From Streptococcus cuniculi (GTDB lineage Bacteria > Bacillota > Bacilli > Lactobacillales > Streptococcaceae): a stretch of 64,000 nt of DNA. Under the pieces are notes generated by a model. It was not told where the DNA came from. It saw nothing but the letters and a program-made list of their open reading frames with translations, and did not search any database. Of this stretch, positions 25,987 to 33,451 are shown one piece after another. The position numbers were made by a program, and so were the translations under genes. Where the stretch lies: NCBI RefSeq assembly GCF_004570575.1, contig NZ_SPPD01000001.1, positions 1 through 64,000 of the forward strand, written 5' to 3'. The first letter of the stretch is position 1. Each line of letters opens with the position of its first letter.

Positions 25987-27663
25987 TTGGATATTCGAGT
26001 TCAAAAGTATACTATTTCTGGCTTATTTTCTCGTGTTGAAGGTAGTTTCTTAGGAAAGGAGAAAATTTTTTCTATTCCGCGTTTTCAGCGTGAATATTCT
26101 TGGAGTGAAAAGCAGTGGGAAGAGTTTTCAGATGATTTAACAAGAGCTCTTTCAAAAGAGGATTTAGATACAGATTATTGGGGAAATATCATTGTTTACC
26201 ATTCTGAAAATCATATCAATATTGTTGACGGACAACAAAGAATTGTTACTTTACTTCTCTGCCTTTTAGCACTGGGGGAAAACTTAGTTGATAATGGTCG
26301 CTATCCTCTTTGTTTTGATAATCACCAGCAAGTTATTTTTAAAAAATTACTGATGAATCAATCGATAGATTCAGCAGAAAAGAGACAGCGTTTGGTTCTT
26401 GCAAAACAGTTTTTCCAAGATCGTTTTAGAACGGTTGATAGAGAAGAGTTGGTAAGGTTCATTTATTCTACACAAATAACGGTGGTTACGGTGGATAATG
26501 AATTTGAAAGTCATTTATTATTCGGTCGTATCAATACGAGAGGACTAGAGTTGCATGATGTAGATTTAATAAAATATCTTGTTTTTTCAACAATTGATAA
26601 ACAAGCTGGGCCTTCTTTTAATGATGAAATTCTGGAAACTTGGAGGGAAGTACAAATAACGGTAAGTGAATTGAATATGTCTATAGAACGTTTTGTAGAA
26701 TTATATTTTTACACGAACTATAAAAAAACAGATAAAAGGTTATTTAATTACTTTTCTGATGAGATAGGAGATTATAAGTTATTCTTAATCAGTCTTCGTG
26801 ATGTTGCCAAGCGGATTAAATCTTGGAAAGATAACTCTGGTGGAAATGATAATAAAATTGGTCGTAATTTGAGGTATCTTTTAAAATTTGGTAGTGAAGA
26901 GGCGATTCAATTGATAATAAAATTAGTTGAAAGTCCGATCCCTCATCAAGCAAAATTCATAGAACTTTTAACTGTCTACGAGTTTGTTCGTAATATTAGT
27001 ACTTTTCCTAAAATTTTTTCAACAGATGAGGAGAGAAGGTACTGGAGAAAGCGTAGAGTAGATGTAAATTATGATAATGTTCGAGAGTCTTATTATCGCT
27101 TTATCTATTCGGAAAGAAATGATATTCAAGATATAAAAGAGCAGATGAGAAAATCACTAATGAGATTGGATGACTTTCAACGATTGTTTAGTGAGTTGAG
27201 ATATATTGATCGATCAGCTCATAGCGCTTATCGAACGAATCATGAGCAATTACTTTCAAAATATGCTATCTATACATTGAATAATTGGCAAGATCGCTAT
27301 AATCATGGAGCAGGAGAGGTTAGTCGGACAAGAGATGATGATGATTTTTCTATCGAACATATTTTGCCTAAGTCTTTTGCTATCAATGAGGATTCTATCC
27401 AATATAAAATTGGAAATCTTTTAACCTTTGAAAGAAGTCCTAATAATGATGCTGGAGATAAGCCACTCCAAGATAAATTGGCTTTATATAAAAAATCAGC
27501 TTATCCCCAAGTAAAAGAACTTTTATATAAAAAATATCGTACAGGTGGACAAATTTGGGGAGATTGGGAAGCGAAAGAATTTGATGAAGATTTGATTGAG
27601 GTGCGAGGAAATGCTTTAGCTACTCAAGTTTATAAAAAGTTAAAGAGATTGCTAAAAGAATAG
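25987..27663 (+). CDS. DUF262/DUF1524 (GmrSD-like) nuclease
   Basis: The 558-residue protein has an N-terminal DUF262 (ParB-like) domain with 'IPRFQREYSWSEKQWEEF', 'IVDGQQRIVTLLL' and 'RINTRGLELHDVDLIKYLVF'. A C-terminal DUF1524 HNH-type nuclease has 'DFSIEHILPKS...YKIGNLLTFERSPNN'. Related fused proteins include GmrSD, which restricts glucosylated hydroxymethylcytosine DNA, and SspE of phosphorothioate systems. Translation appears to start at TTG 25987, directly after the preceding stop and near AAAGGGGA, so it is in the restriction operon. This pairing suggests combined attack on unmodified and modified phage DNA; that is inference. Confidence 0.82.
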   Translation: MDIRVQKYTISGLFSRVEGSFLGKEKIFSIPRFQREYSWSEKQWEEFSDDLTRALSKEDLDTDYWGNIIVYHSENHINIVDGQQRIVTLLLCLLALGENLVDNGRYPLCFDNHQQVIFKKLLMNQSIDSAEKRQRLVLAKQFFQDRFRTVDREELVRFIYSTQITVVTVDNEFESHLLFGRINTRGLELHDVDLIKYLVFSTIDKQAGPSFNDEILETWREVQITVSELNMSIERFVELYFYTNYKKTDKRLFNYFSDEIGDYKLFLISLRDVAKRIKSWKDNSGGNDNKIGRNLRYLLKFGSEEAIQLIIKLVESPIPHQAKFIELLTVYEFVRNISTFPKIFSTDEERRYWRKRRVDVNYDNVRESYYRFIYSERNDIQDIKEQMRKSLMRLDDFQRLFSELRYIDRSAHSAYRTNHEQLLSKYAIYTLNNWQDRYNHGAGEVSRTRDDDDFSIEHILPKSFAINEDSIQYKIGNLLTFERSPNNDAGDKPLQDKLALYKKSAYPQVKELLYKKYRTGGQIWGDWEAKEFDEDLIEVRGNALATQVYKKLKRLLKE

Positions 27664-27710
27664 GAGTCTTTCCAAAGATAAGATACAAAGAGGAAAAGGG
27701 GCTAGAATTG

Positions 27711-27779
27711 ATGTCGGATTTACTTGAGGAATTAGGGAGAACGGTATTCATATCCTCTTATATTGCTATTTTATTATAA
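27711..27779 (+). other. Short hydrophobic open frame (22 codons)
   Basis: ATG 27711 encodes MSDLLEELGRTVFISSYIAILL-stop, preceded by AAAAGGGG 14 to 7 nt upstream. It lies between the DUF262 gene and the DUF6155 pseudogene. It may be a small peptide or chance. Confidence 0.2.
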
Positions 27780-27817
27780 CAAAGAAAAGTCATTTTTTAA
27801 CAGTAGACTGGGGGGAC

Positions 27818-28350
27818 ATGATGAAAGCATTATCGAAGGTAGCCTTGAAAAAGCGGTTGATGGCTTTGGAAAAGGAGGAGTTGGTGGGGCTTATCGGTCA
27901 GTTATATGGTGAGAGTGAGGTGGTGAAGGGTAAGCTCAATGTTTCTTTTCAGGGAGAGGGCTATGTGGCAGATTTAGTCGCTGACTATTGCCGTAAAATA
28001 CATAGGGTGATGTTCCCTGACAATCTGCTTAGTGGAGGTCACAGTATAAAGCTGCCAAGAGGTTGCTTGCTGAGTTCAAGGAGCGTTGCACAGAGCAAGA
28101 GGCGCAAGCTAGAGTGTATCTTCAATTTGCACTGGATGGGACGCGGTTTACGGATACTTGTGGGGATATGCCAGTAGCCTATTATAATGCCCTGTTGCAT
28201 TCTTATCAGATTGCGGTTGATGTTGCAGAAGGAAATGAGGGCTTTTTTGACTCGGTAAAAGAAGAACTACTCTATATTTATCAAACTAACCAAGATATTG
28301 GCTGGGGATTTTCAGAAGGAACGATGGATATTTTTTGTCAAGTTAGCTAG
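27818..28350 (+). pseudogene. DUF6155 family protein, frameshifted
   Basis: The first frame gives 'MMKALSKVALKKRLMALEKEELVGLIGQLYGESEVVKGKLNV...NLLSGGHSIK'. The second continues from 28051 with 'AAKRLLAEFKERCTEQEAQARVYLQFALDGTRFTDTCGDM...IGWGFSEGTMDIF'. One A is missing from the A run at 28048-28050; adding it gives a single protein of about 177 residues resembling DUF6155 (the FTxTxGDM and IGWGF motifs). The role of the family is unknown. Confidence 0.78.
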
Positions 28351-28379
28351 ATGTACGATGAGGAAGATTGAATGGTGAA

Positions 28380-31100
28380 ATGATGGAGCAGTTTATTGAG
28401 AAATCATCAGGAAGAATAGTTTGTGTGAGAACAAGGTATCCTTATTATGGTTCGCAATTACAGTTGCTACTGCTAGAATATCAGGACGATGGTGCATGTG
28501 TCCTGATTCGTGAGAGTGACTTTCAGGAGCTATTTATGCCTAGACGTTCTCAACTAACAACTGCTGAAAAATTGAGTATTTATCGTTCGTTATTTAGAGG
28601 ACGGGATGATGTCTATGCTAAATCCTATCAAAACGATACTGGTAGATTGCAATACTATCCTTCTTATCGTTATGGTTGGAAAGAATTGCCAGCTGATAAA
28701 CGGCTCTGTGAACCGTTGACAGATGAGGTGCTAAAGGCGCATTTTAGGGGTGAGATAAGTATTGGTTTATTTCCTATTCTAAAGGACGATACGTGTAGTT
28801 TGTTAGCTATTGATTTTGATAAGGGAGATTGGAAAGAGGCTGTTCGGATTTTGAGACAGGTTGCGGATACTTATACAATTGGCGCACATGTTGAGATTTC
28901 TCGTTCAGGAAACGGGGCACATGTCTGGTTTTTCTTCGCTCATCCCATATCTTGTCGAGAGGTGCGATTATTTGGTCGGAAATTGCTGGAGCTAGCCATG
29001 CAGGAGTCACTGGAGCTGTCGTTTGATTCCTTCGATCGCATGTTTCCCAATCAAGACCGTCTACCCAAGGGTGGTTTTGGAAATCTGATTGCCCTACCTT
29101 TGCAAGGGCAGTCTTTTCAAGAGGGAAAAAGAGTGTTTGTCGATGAACATTATATTCCTTATCCTGACCAGTGGGGATATCTGAAAGAACTGAAACGTGT
29201 GACTTACCAGCAGGTTCAAGAATTAACTAAGGTGTCCCTGACGATGTGTGTTGAACAAGAGTTGCTAGAAATACAGTTGGGACGGGTATTAGAGGTAGAG
29301 AAAGCCGGTCTCTCACCTCAACTGCTATTCTACTTAAAAAGATTGGCATCATTTTCAAATCCAGAATATTATGTAAAGCAAGCGATGAGACAGCCAACGT
29401 ATCAGATTCCTGAAACAATATGCTTATTTGAAGAGAATGATGTCTACCTATATCTGCCAAGAGGTCTCATTTTCAATCTTCGAGAAACATTTCCTAAATT
29501 GACTGTTACGGGAAGGAAAGAACAAGAACAGGACCTCAGAATATCATTCAGCGGACAATTACGGTTCGACCAAGAATTAGCCTTGTCGGATATGTTGTCA
29601 GCGGATAACGGCGTCCTTTGTGCAGGTACTGGGTTTGGCAAGACTGTTCTGGGAGCTGCTCTCATTGCTGAGCGTAAAAAGAGGACATTGATAGTTGTTC
29701 ATAATCGGCAATTATTAGAACAATGGCTGGAGCGCTTGTCCCAGTTTTTGACTTTTGAAGAGGAGGAGGCCATTCGAACCACGCCTTCTGGTCGAGAAAA
29801 AGTGATAGGGCATATTGGTCAATTTGCAGGTGCCAAAAAGTGGCGAACGACTTTGGTGGATGTTGCCATGATGCAATCACTGATGACTGTGGAAAATCTG
29901 GAGGAGTTGTTATCCGATTATGATGTGATGATAGTAGATGAATGCCATCATGTGACAGCTGTGATGTTTGAAAAAGTAGTCGCTAGTTTTTCTGGAACCT
30001 ATCTTTATGGTTTGACAGCGACCCCTGAGCGCAAAAATGGTCATGAGCCCATTCTTTTTCAGCGTATTGGTCCTATTTTGCATACAGCTAGTGAAGGGCA
30101 AGTGACTTTTGAAAAGCACTTATCCCTTCGGTTTACAGATTTTGGAAAATATGATGTTCAGGATAGGAAAAGCAGTAATTTTGTGGAACTCTGCGATCGG
30201 CTAGCTCAATCTTCTTCTCGAAATCAACTGATTGTGCAAGATATTATTGAAGCCTACCAGAAAAAGCGTCATATTTTAGTGCTGAGCAATAGGCTAGGGC
30301 ATTTGGAAATTCTTGAAAAAAGGCTCAGAGAAGCAGGTTTATCATCTATTTTTACTCTAAATGGGCAAACAAAAGTAAAAGAAAAACAGGAAATCGTCTC
30401 ACAGATAGACCAGTTAAGTGATCATGAGCCGTTTGTCCTGTTATCGATTGGAAAATACGTGGGAGAAGGATTTGATTTGCCTAAGTTGGATACCCTGATT
30501 TTAGCTAGTCCTTTATCGTGGAAGAATAATCTGATTCAGTATGCAGGTCGGATTCATCGTCCTTATCCTGAAAAGAAGCGAGTAACCATCTATGATTATG
30601 TTGATATTCATGTTCCTTATCTGGAAAGGATGTTTCACAAGCGTCAGGTCGCTTACCGAAAGATGTGCTATGTCACGAGTTCTCAATTAGCGAACCAGAG
30701 TATTTTTGATGTTCGATCGTATGAAAGAGCTTTTGGAAAGGATTTGGCATCTGTAGAAACGCTCATTCTTTCCTTATCAACAGCTCATCGTTTGAAATTA
30801 CAGCAATTGGTAGGCTTGGCGAAGGGAGCTAGCCTAGAGATTTATATTTCAAGGAGTGAACGAAATCAGGAAATCTTACAACAACTAGTAGGTACACAAA
30901 TCATCATGCATGAGGTGGATGAACCCCTCCCTAATTTTCTACTGATTGATAACCGTGTTGTTTGGTTTGGTAAACTGCCGATGCTCACGCAGCAATATGA
31001 CAAGGAGGAGCCACTGATTCTCCGAATTGAAAGCGAAAATTTGGTTCAAGAATTTAGAGACATCATTGGGAAAAGAAGTGATGAAGCGATGAAAGAATAA
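28380..31100 (+). CDS. TOTE-type primase-helicase conflict protein
   Basis: The protein has about 906 residues. The N-terminal archaeo-eukaryotic primase-like domain includes 'IYRSLFRGRDDVYAKSYQND', the metal-binding-type 'LLAIDFDKGDWKEAVRILR' and 'HVEISRSGNGAHVWFFF'. A superfamily II helicase (about 405-740) has Walker A GTGFGKT, DECHH, 'GLTATPERKNGHEP' and 'QYAGRIHRPYP'. A C-terminal part has a PLD-like 'NFLLIDNRVVWFG' segment. The N-terminal pattern is that of TOTE conflict-system primases, which are predicted, not proven, to act against foreign DNA. The start could be TTG 28368 or ATG 28380/28383. Confidence 0.78.
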   Translation: MMEQFIEKSSGRIVCVRTRYPYYGSQLQLLLLEYQDDGACVLIRESDFQELFMPRRSQLTTAEKLSIYRSLFRGRDDVYAKSYQNDTGRLQYYPSYRYGWKELPADKRLCEPLTDEVLKAHFRGEISIGLFPILKDDTCSLLAIDFDKGDWKEAVRILRQVADTYTIGAHVEISRSGNGAHVWFFFAHPISCREVRLFGRKLLELAMQESLELSFDSFDRMFPNQDRLPKGGFGNLIALPLQGQSFQEGKRVFVDEHYIPYPDQWGYLKELKRVTYQQVQELTKVSLTMCVEQELLEIQLGRVLEVEKAGLSPQLLFYLKRLASFSNPEYYVKQAMRQPTYQIPETICLFEENDVYLYLPRGLIFNLRETFPKLTVTGRKEQEQDLRISFSGQLRFDQELALSDMLSADNGVLCAGTGFGKTVLGAALIAERKKRTLIVVHNRQLLEQWLERLSQFLTFEEEEAIRTTPSGREKVIGHIGQFAGAKKWRTTLVDVAMMQSLMTVENLEELLSDYDVMIVDECHHVTAVMFEKVVASFSGTYLYGLTATPERKNGHEPILFQRIGPILHTASEGQVTFEKHLSLRFTDFGKYDVQDRKSSNFVELCDRLAQSSSRNQLIVQDIIEAYQKKRHILVLSNRLGHLEILEKRLREAGLSSIFTLNGQTKVKEKQEIVSQIDQLSDHEPFVLLSIGKYVGEGFDLPKLDTLILASPLSWKNNLIQYAGRIHRPYPEKKRVTIYDYVDIHVPYLERMFHKRQVAYRKMCYVTSSQLANQSIFDVRSYERAFGKDLASVETLILSLSTAHRLKLQQLVGLAKGASLEIYISRSERNQEILQQLVGTQIIMHEVDEPLPNFLLIDNRVVWFGKLPMLTQQYDKEEPLILRIESENLVQEFRDIIGKRSDEAMKE

Positions 31101-31283
31101 TTTTGGTCGCTTAACGATCTAGTAAAATAAATGGACGCAGGTACAATGGGGGATAGATAGGGGAAAGAAAATAGCCTGTTTTCATCTCATAAGTAGTAAG
31201 AATCTCCCACGACAAATCGTTTTCAGAGAACGAATTTACTGAAGGGCATCTCATTTTTTGTAAAATGGCTGAAGATACTTTGA

Positions 31284-31319
31284 AAAATGCATGTAACTGC
31301 AACAAGTTGCAGGCATTTT
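31284..31319 (+). terminator. Hairpin downstream of the TOTE gene
   Basis: AAAATGC/GCATTTT encloses CTGCAAC/GTTGCAG with a 6-nt bulge. There is no proper T run, so terminator function is uncertain. The rest of 31101-31400 shows nothing recognisable. Confidence 0.35.
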
Positions 31320-31419
31320 CTTCATGTGTAAATAAAAGCTAAATAAAACCATTATAAGATTGTCATAATTAGTAAAAGAGAGTATAATAATGATAGAATT
31401 GGATATCAATTTGGACAGC

Positions 31420-31526
31420 AAAAAAGCACCGAATCGGTGCCCACTTTTTCAAGTTGAGTACGGACTGGATTAAAAATCACTGCCTTATTTTAACTTTGCT
31501 GTGTTGTTTCGAATGGTTCCACAAAC
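31420..31526 (-). ncRNA. tracrRNA of a type II-A CRISPR-Cas9 system (orphan)
   Basis: Read on the minus strand, GGAACCATTCGAAAC...GCAAAGTTAAAATAAGG is the anti-repeat and lower stem. CAGTCCGTACTCAACTTG follows, then AAAAAGTGG, the hairpin GCACCGATTCGGTGC (31426-31440) and a T run. This matches S. pyogenes/S. thermophilus CRISPR3 tracrRNA, with an expanded nexus (AAGGCAGTGATTTTTAATC). The anti-repeat is complementary to a repeat containing GCTGTGTTGTTTCGAATGG, as in CRISPR3. Normally cas9 lies beside it; here an ABC exporter does. No cas gene or array is in the window. Confidence 0.9.
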
Positions 31527-31614
31527 GTCATGTTTTTTGGCATTATTGTTTTGCGGTAACTATTTCCCAAAAGGAGCTTGTGTTGGCAGAGTGGGACTTC
31601 AACTCTTTCGAGGG

Positions 31615-31643
31615 TTGAGTTTCCTTCAGAACTCTGTTATACT
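31615..31643 (+). promoter_or_regulatory. Promoter of the first ABC exporter pair
   Basis: TTGAGT (31615-31620), a 17-bp spacer and TATACT (31638-31643), 64 nt before the first start codon. Confidence 0.65.
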
Positions 31644-31658
31644 GAGTATAGATAAATC

Positions 31659-31684
31659 AAAAAAGTGCTGTTGGGTACTTTTTT
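31659..31684 (+). terminator. Leader hairpin with T run (possible attenuator)
   Basis: AAAAAAGT/ACTTTTTT with a GU pair and a loop lies between the promoter and the ribosome-binding site of the ABC operon. It has the form of a weak intrinsic terminator inside the leader. Confidence 0.4.
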
Positions 31685-31706
31685 CTTATTGTAAGAAGGA
31701 GGAGAA

Positions 31707-33443
31707 ATGAACTATATTTGGTCTTATTTGAAAAAATACCCCAAGTGGTTGGTCCTAGATTTGTTTGGTGCGGTCTTTTTCGTGATTGTCAACCTTGGTC
31801 TGCCGACTGTTCTGGCTCGAATGATTGATGAGGGTATCAATAGCCGAGACATGGAGCGCTTGTATTTCTGGGCTATGATCATGCTGGTTGTGATTGTTCT
31901 TGGAACCTTGGGACGAATTGTTTTGTCTTACGCTGCCAGTAAATTGACGACTAGTATGGTGCGCGATATGCGAAATGACCTTTATGCCAAGTTGCAGGAA
32001 TACTCCCATCATGAATATGAACAAATCGGAGTTTCCTCCTTGGTGACAAGGCTGACCAGTGATGCTTTTGTTCTGATGCAATTTGCGGAGCAGGTTTTGA
32101 AATTGGGGGTTATTACGCCCTTGATGATGTTTTCAAGCGTCATGATGATTTTTCTGACCAGCCCATCCATGGCTTGGATAGTAGCCTTTGCCATGCCCTT
32201 TTTAGCGATGGTTGTCTGGTACGTAGCGGTGAAAACCCGTCCGTTATCTGAAAAGCAACAGAAAACCTTGGATAAGATCAACCAGTATGCTCGGGAAAAT
32301 TTGACTGGTTTGCGGGTTATTCGCGCCTTTGCGCGGGAGGAATTTCAGGAAGACCGCTTTGCGGAGCAAAATAATCTCTATGCGCAAAATTCCAATCGCT
32401 TGTTTAAATTGACCGGTTTGACAGAGCCCTTGTTTGTCCAGATTATCATTGCCATGATTGTTGCCATTGTCTGGTTTGCTTTAGCGCCACTCGGTCGGGG
32501 CGACTTGCAGATTGGGGATTTGGTTGCCTTTATCGAGTACAGCTTCCACGCCCTCTTGTCTTTCCTTCTCCTATCGAATCTCTTTACCATGTACCCTCGG
32601 ACGGCAGTCTCTAGCGAACGCTTGAAGGAAGTCGTGGAGATGCCAATCTCGATCAATCCGAATGAAGAGGGGATTACAGAGACAGAAACCAAGGGTTATC
32701 TGGAGTTTGATAATGTGACCTTTGCCTATCCGGGAGAAACAGAAAGTCCAGTCTTGCATAACATTTCCTTTAAGGCGAAACCGGGTGAAACCATTGCCTT
32801 TATCGGCTCGACTGGTTCTGGTAAGTCTTCCTTGGTCCAGTTGATTCCACGTTTCTATGATGTTACTCTTGGAAAGATTCTAGTGGACGGGGTGGATGTG
32901 CGCTCCTATAATCTCAAAGCCCTTCGCCAGAAGATTGGCTTTATCCCGCAGAAGGCGCTTCTCTTTACTGGGACGATTGCAGAAAATCTCCGCTACGGAA
33001 AAGAAGATGCTAGCCATGAGGAACTGCATCAGGCAGCGGATGTAGCGCAGGCGCGTGAGTTTATCGAAAGCAAGGAAGACCAGTTTGAAACCCACTTGGC
33101 AGAAGGAGGAAGCAATCTGTCTGGTGGACAAAAGCAACGCTTGTCCATTGCCCGTGCGGTAGTCAAAGAACCGGATATCTATATCTTTGACGATTCTTTT
33201 TCGGCTCTAGACTATAAGACAGATGCCATCTTACGTCGCCGCTTGAAAGAAGTAACGGAGAATGCGACGGTTCTCATCGTGGCGCAACGTGTGGGAACCA
33301 TCATGGATGCTGATCAGATTATTGTTCTTGATAAGGGAGAAATCATCGGTCGCGGGACACATGAGGAACTGATGGAGAGCAATGATATTTACCGTGAAAT
33401 AGCTAACTCTCAGCTGAATAGTCACTCATTGACAGAAGAATAG
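31707..33443 (+). CDS. ABC exporter half-transporter, degenerate Walker B
   Basis: The 578-residue protein has six membrane helices (about 15-310), then an ATPase with Walker A 'GSTGSGKSS', signature LSGGQKQRL and Walker B 'IYIFDDSFSALD'. The catalytic Glu after Walker B is Asp, the mark of the non-catalytic site in heterodimeric exporters such as LmrCD, BmrCD and PatAB. AAGGAGG precedes the ATG. Its partner follows 9 nt later. A multidrug or peptide substrate is likely; no specific name is safe. Confidence 0.85.
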   Translation: MNYIWSYLKKYPKWLVLDLFGAVFFVIVNLGLPTVLARMIDEGINSRDMERLYFWAMIMLVVIVLGTLGRIVLSYAASKLTTSMVRDMRNDLYAKLQEYSHHEYEQIGVSSLVTRLTSDAFVLMQFAEQVLKLGVITPLMMFSSVMMIFLTSPSMAWIVAFAMPFLAMVVWYVAVKTRPLSEKQQKTLDKINQYARENLTGLRVIRAFAREEFQEDRFAEQNNLYAQNSNRLFKLTGLTEPLFVQIIIAMIVAIVWFALAPLGRGDLQIGDLVAFIEYSFHALLSFLLLSNLFTMYPRTAVSSERLKEVVEMPISINPNEEGITETETKGYLEFDNVTFAYPGETESPVLHNISFKAKPGETIAFIGSTGSGKSSLVQLIPRFYDVTLGKILVDGVDVRSYNLKALRQKIGFIPQKALLFTGTIAENLRYGKEDASHEELHQAADVAQAREFIESKEDQFETHLAEGGSNLSGGQKQRLSIARAVVKEPDIYIFDDSFSALDYKTDAILRRRLKEVTENATVLIVAQRVGTIMDADQIIVLDKGEIIGRGTHEELMESNDIYREIANSQLNSHSLTEE

Positions 33444-33451
33444 GAGGAAAC

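Noticed and set aside
31420..31530. CRISPR repeat or array
   Set aside because: The repeat-like sequence occurs once and is followed by the tracrRNA nexus and terminator; there are no spacers or further repeats, so it is the anti-repeat of a tracrRNA.
31501..31710. 69-residue plus-strand open frame over the tracrRNA region
   Set aside because: It has no family resemblance, starts inside the anti-repeat and runs through the ABC leader; it is a chance frame.
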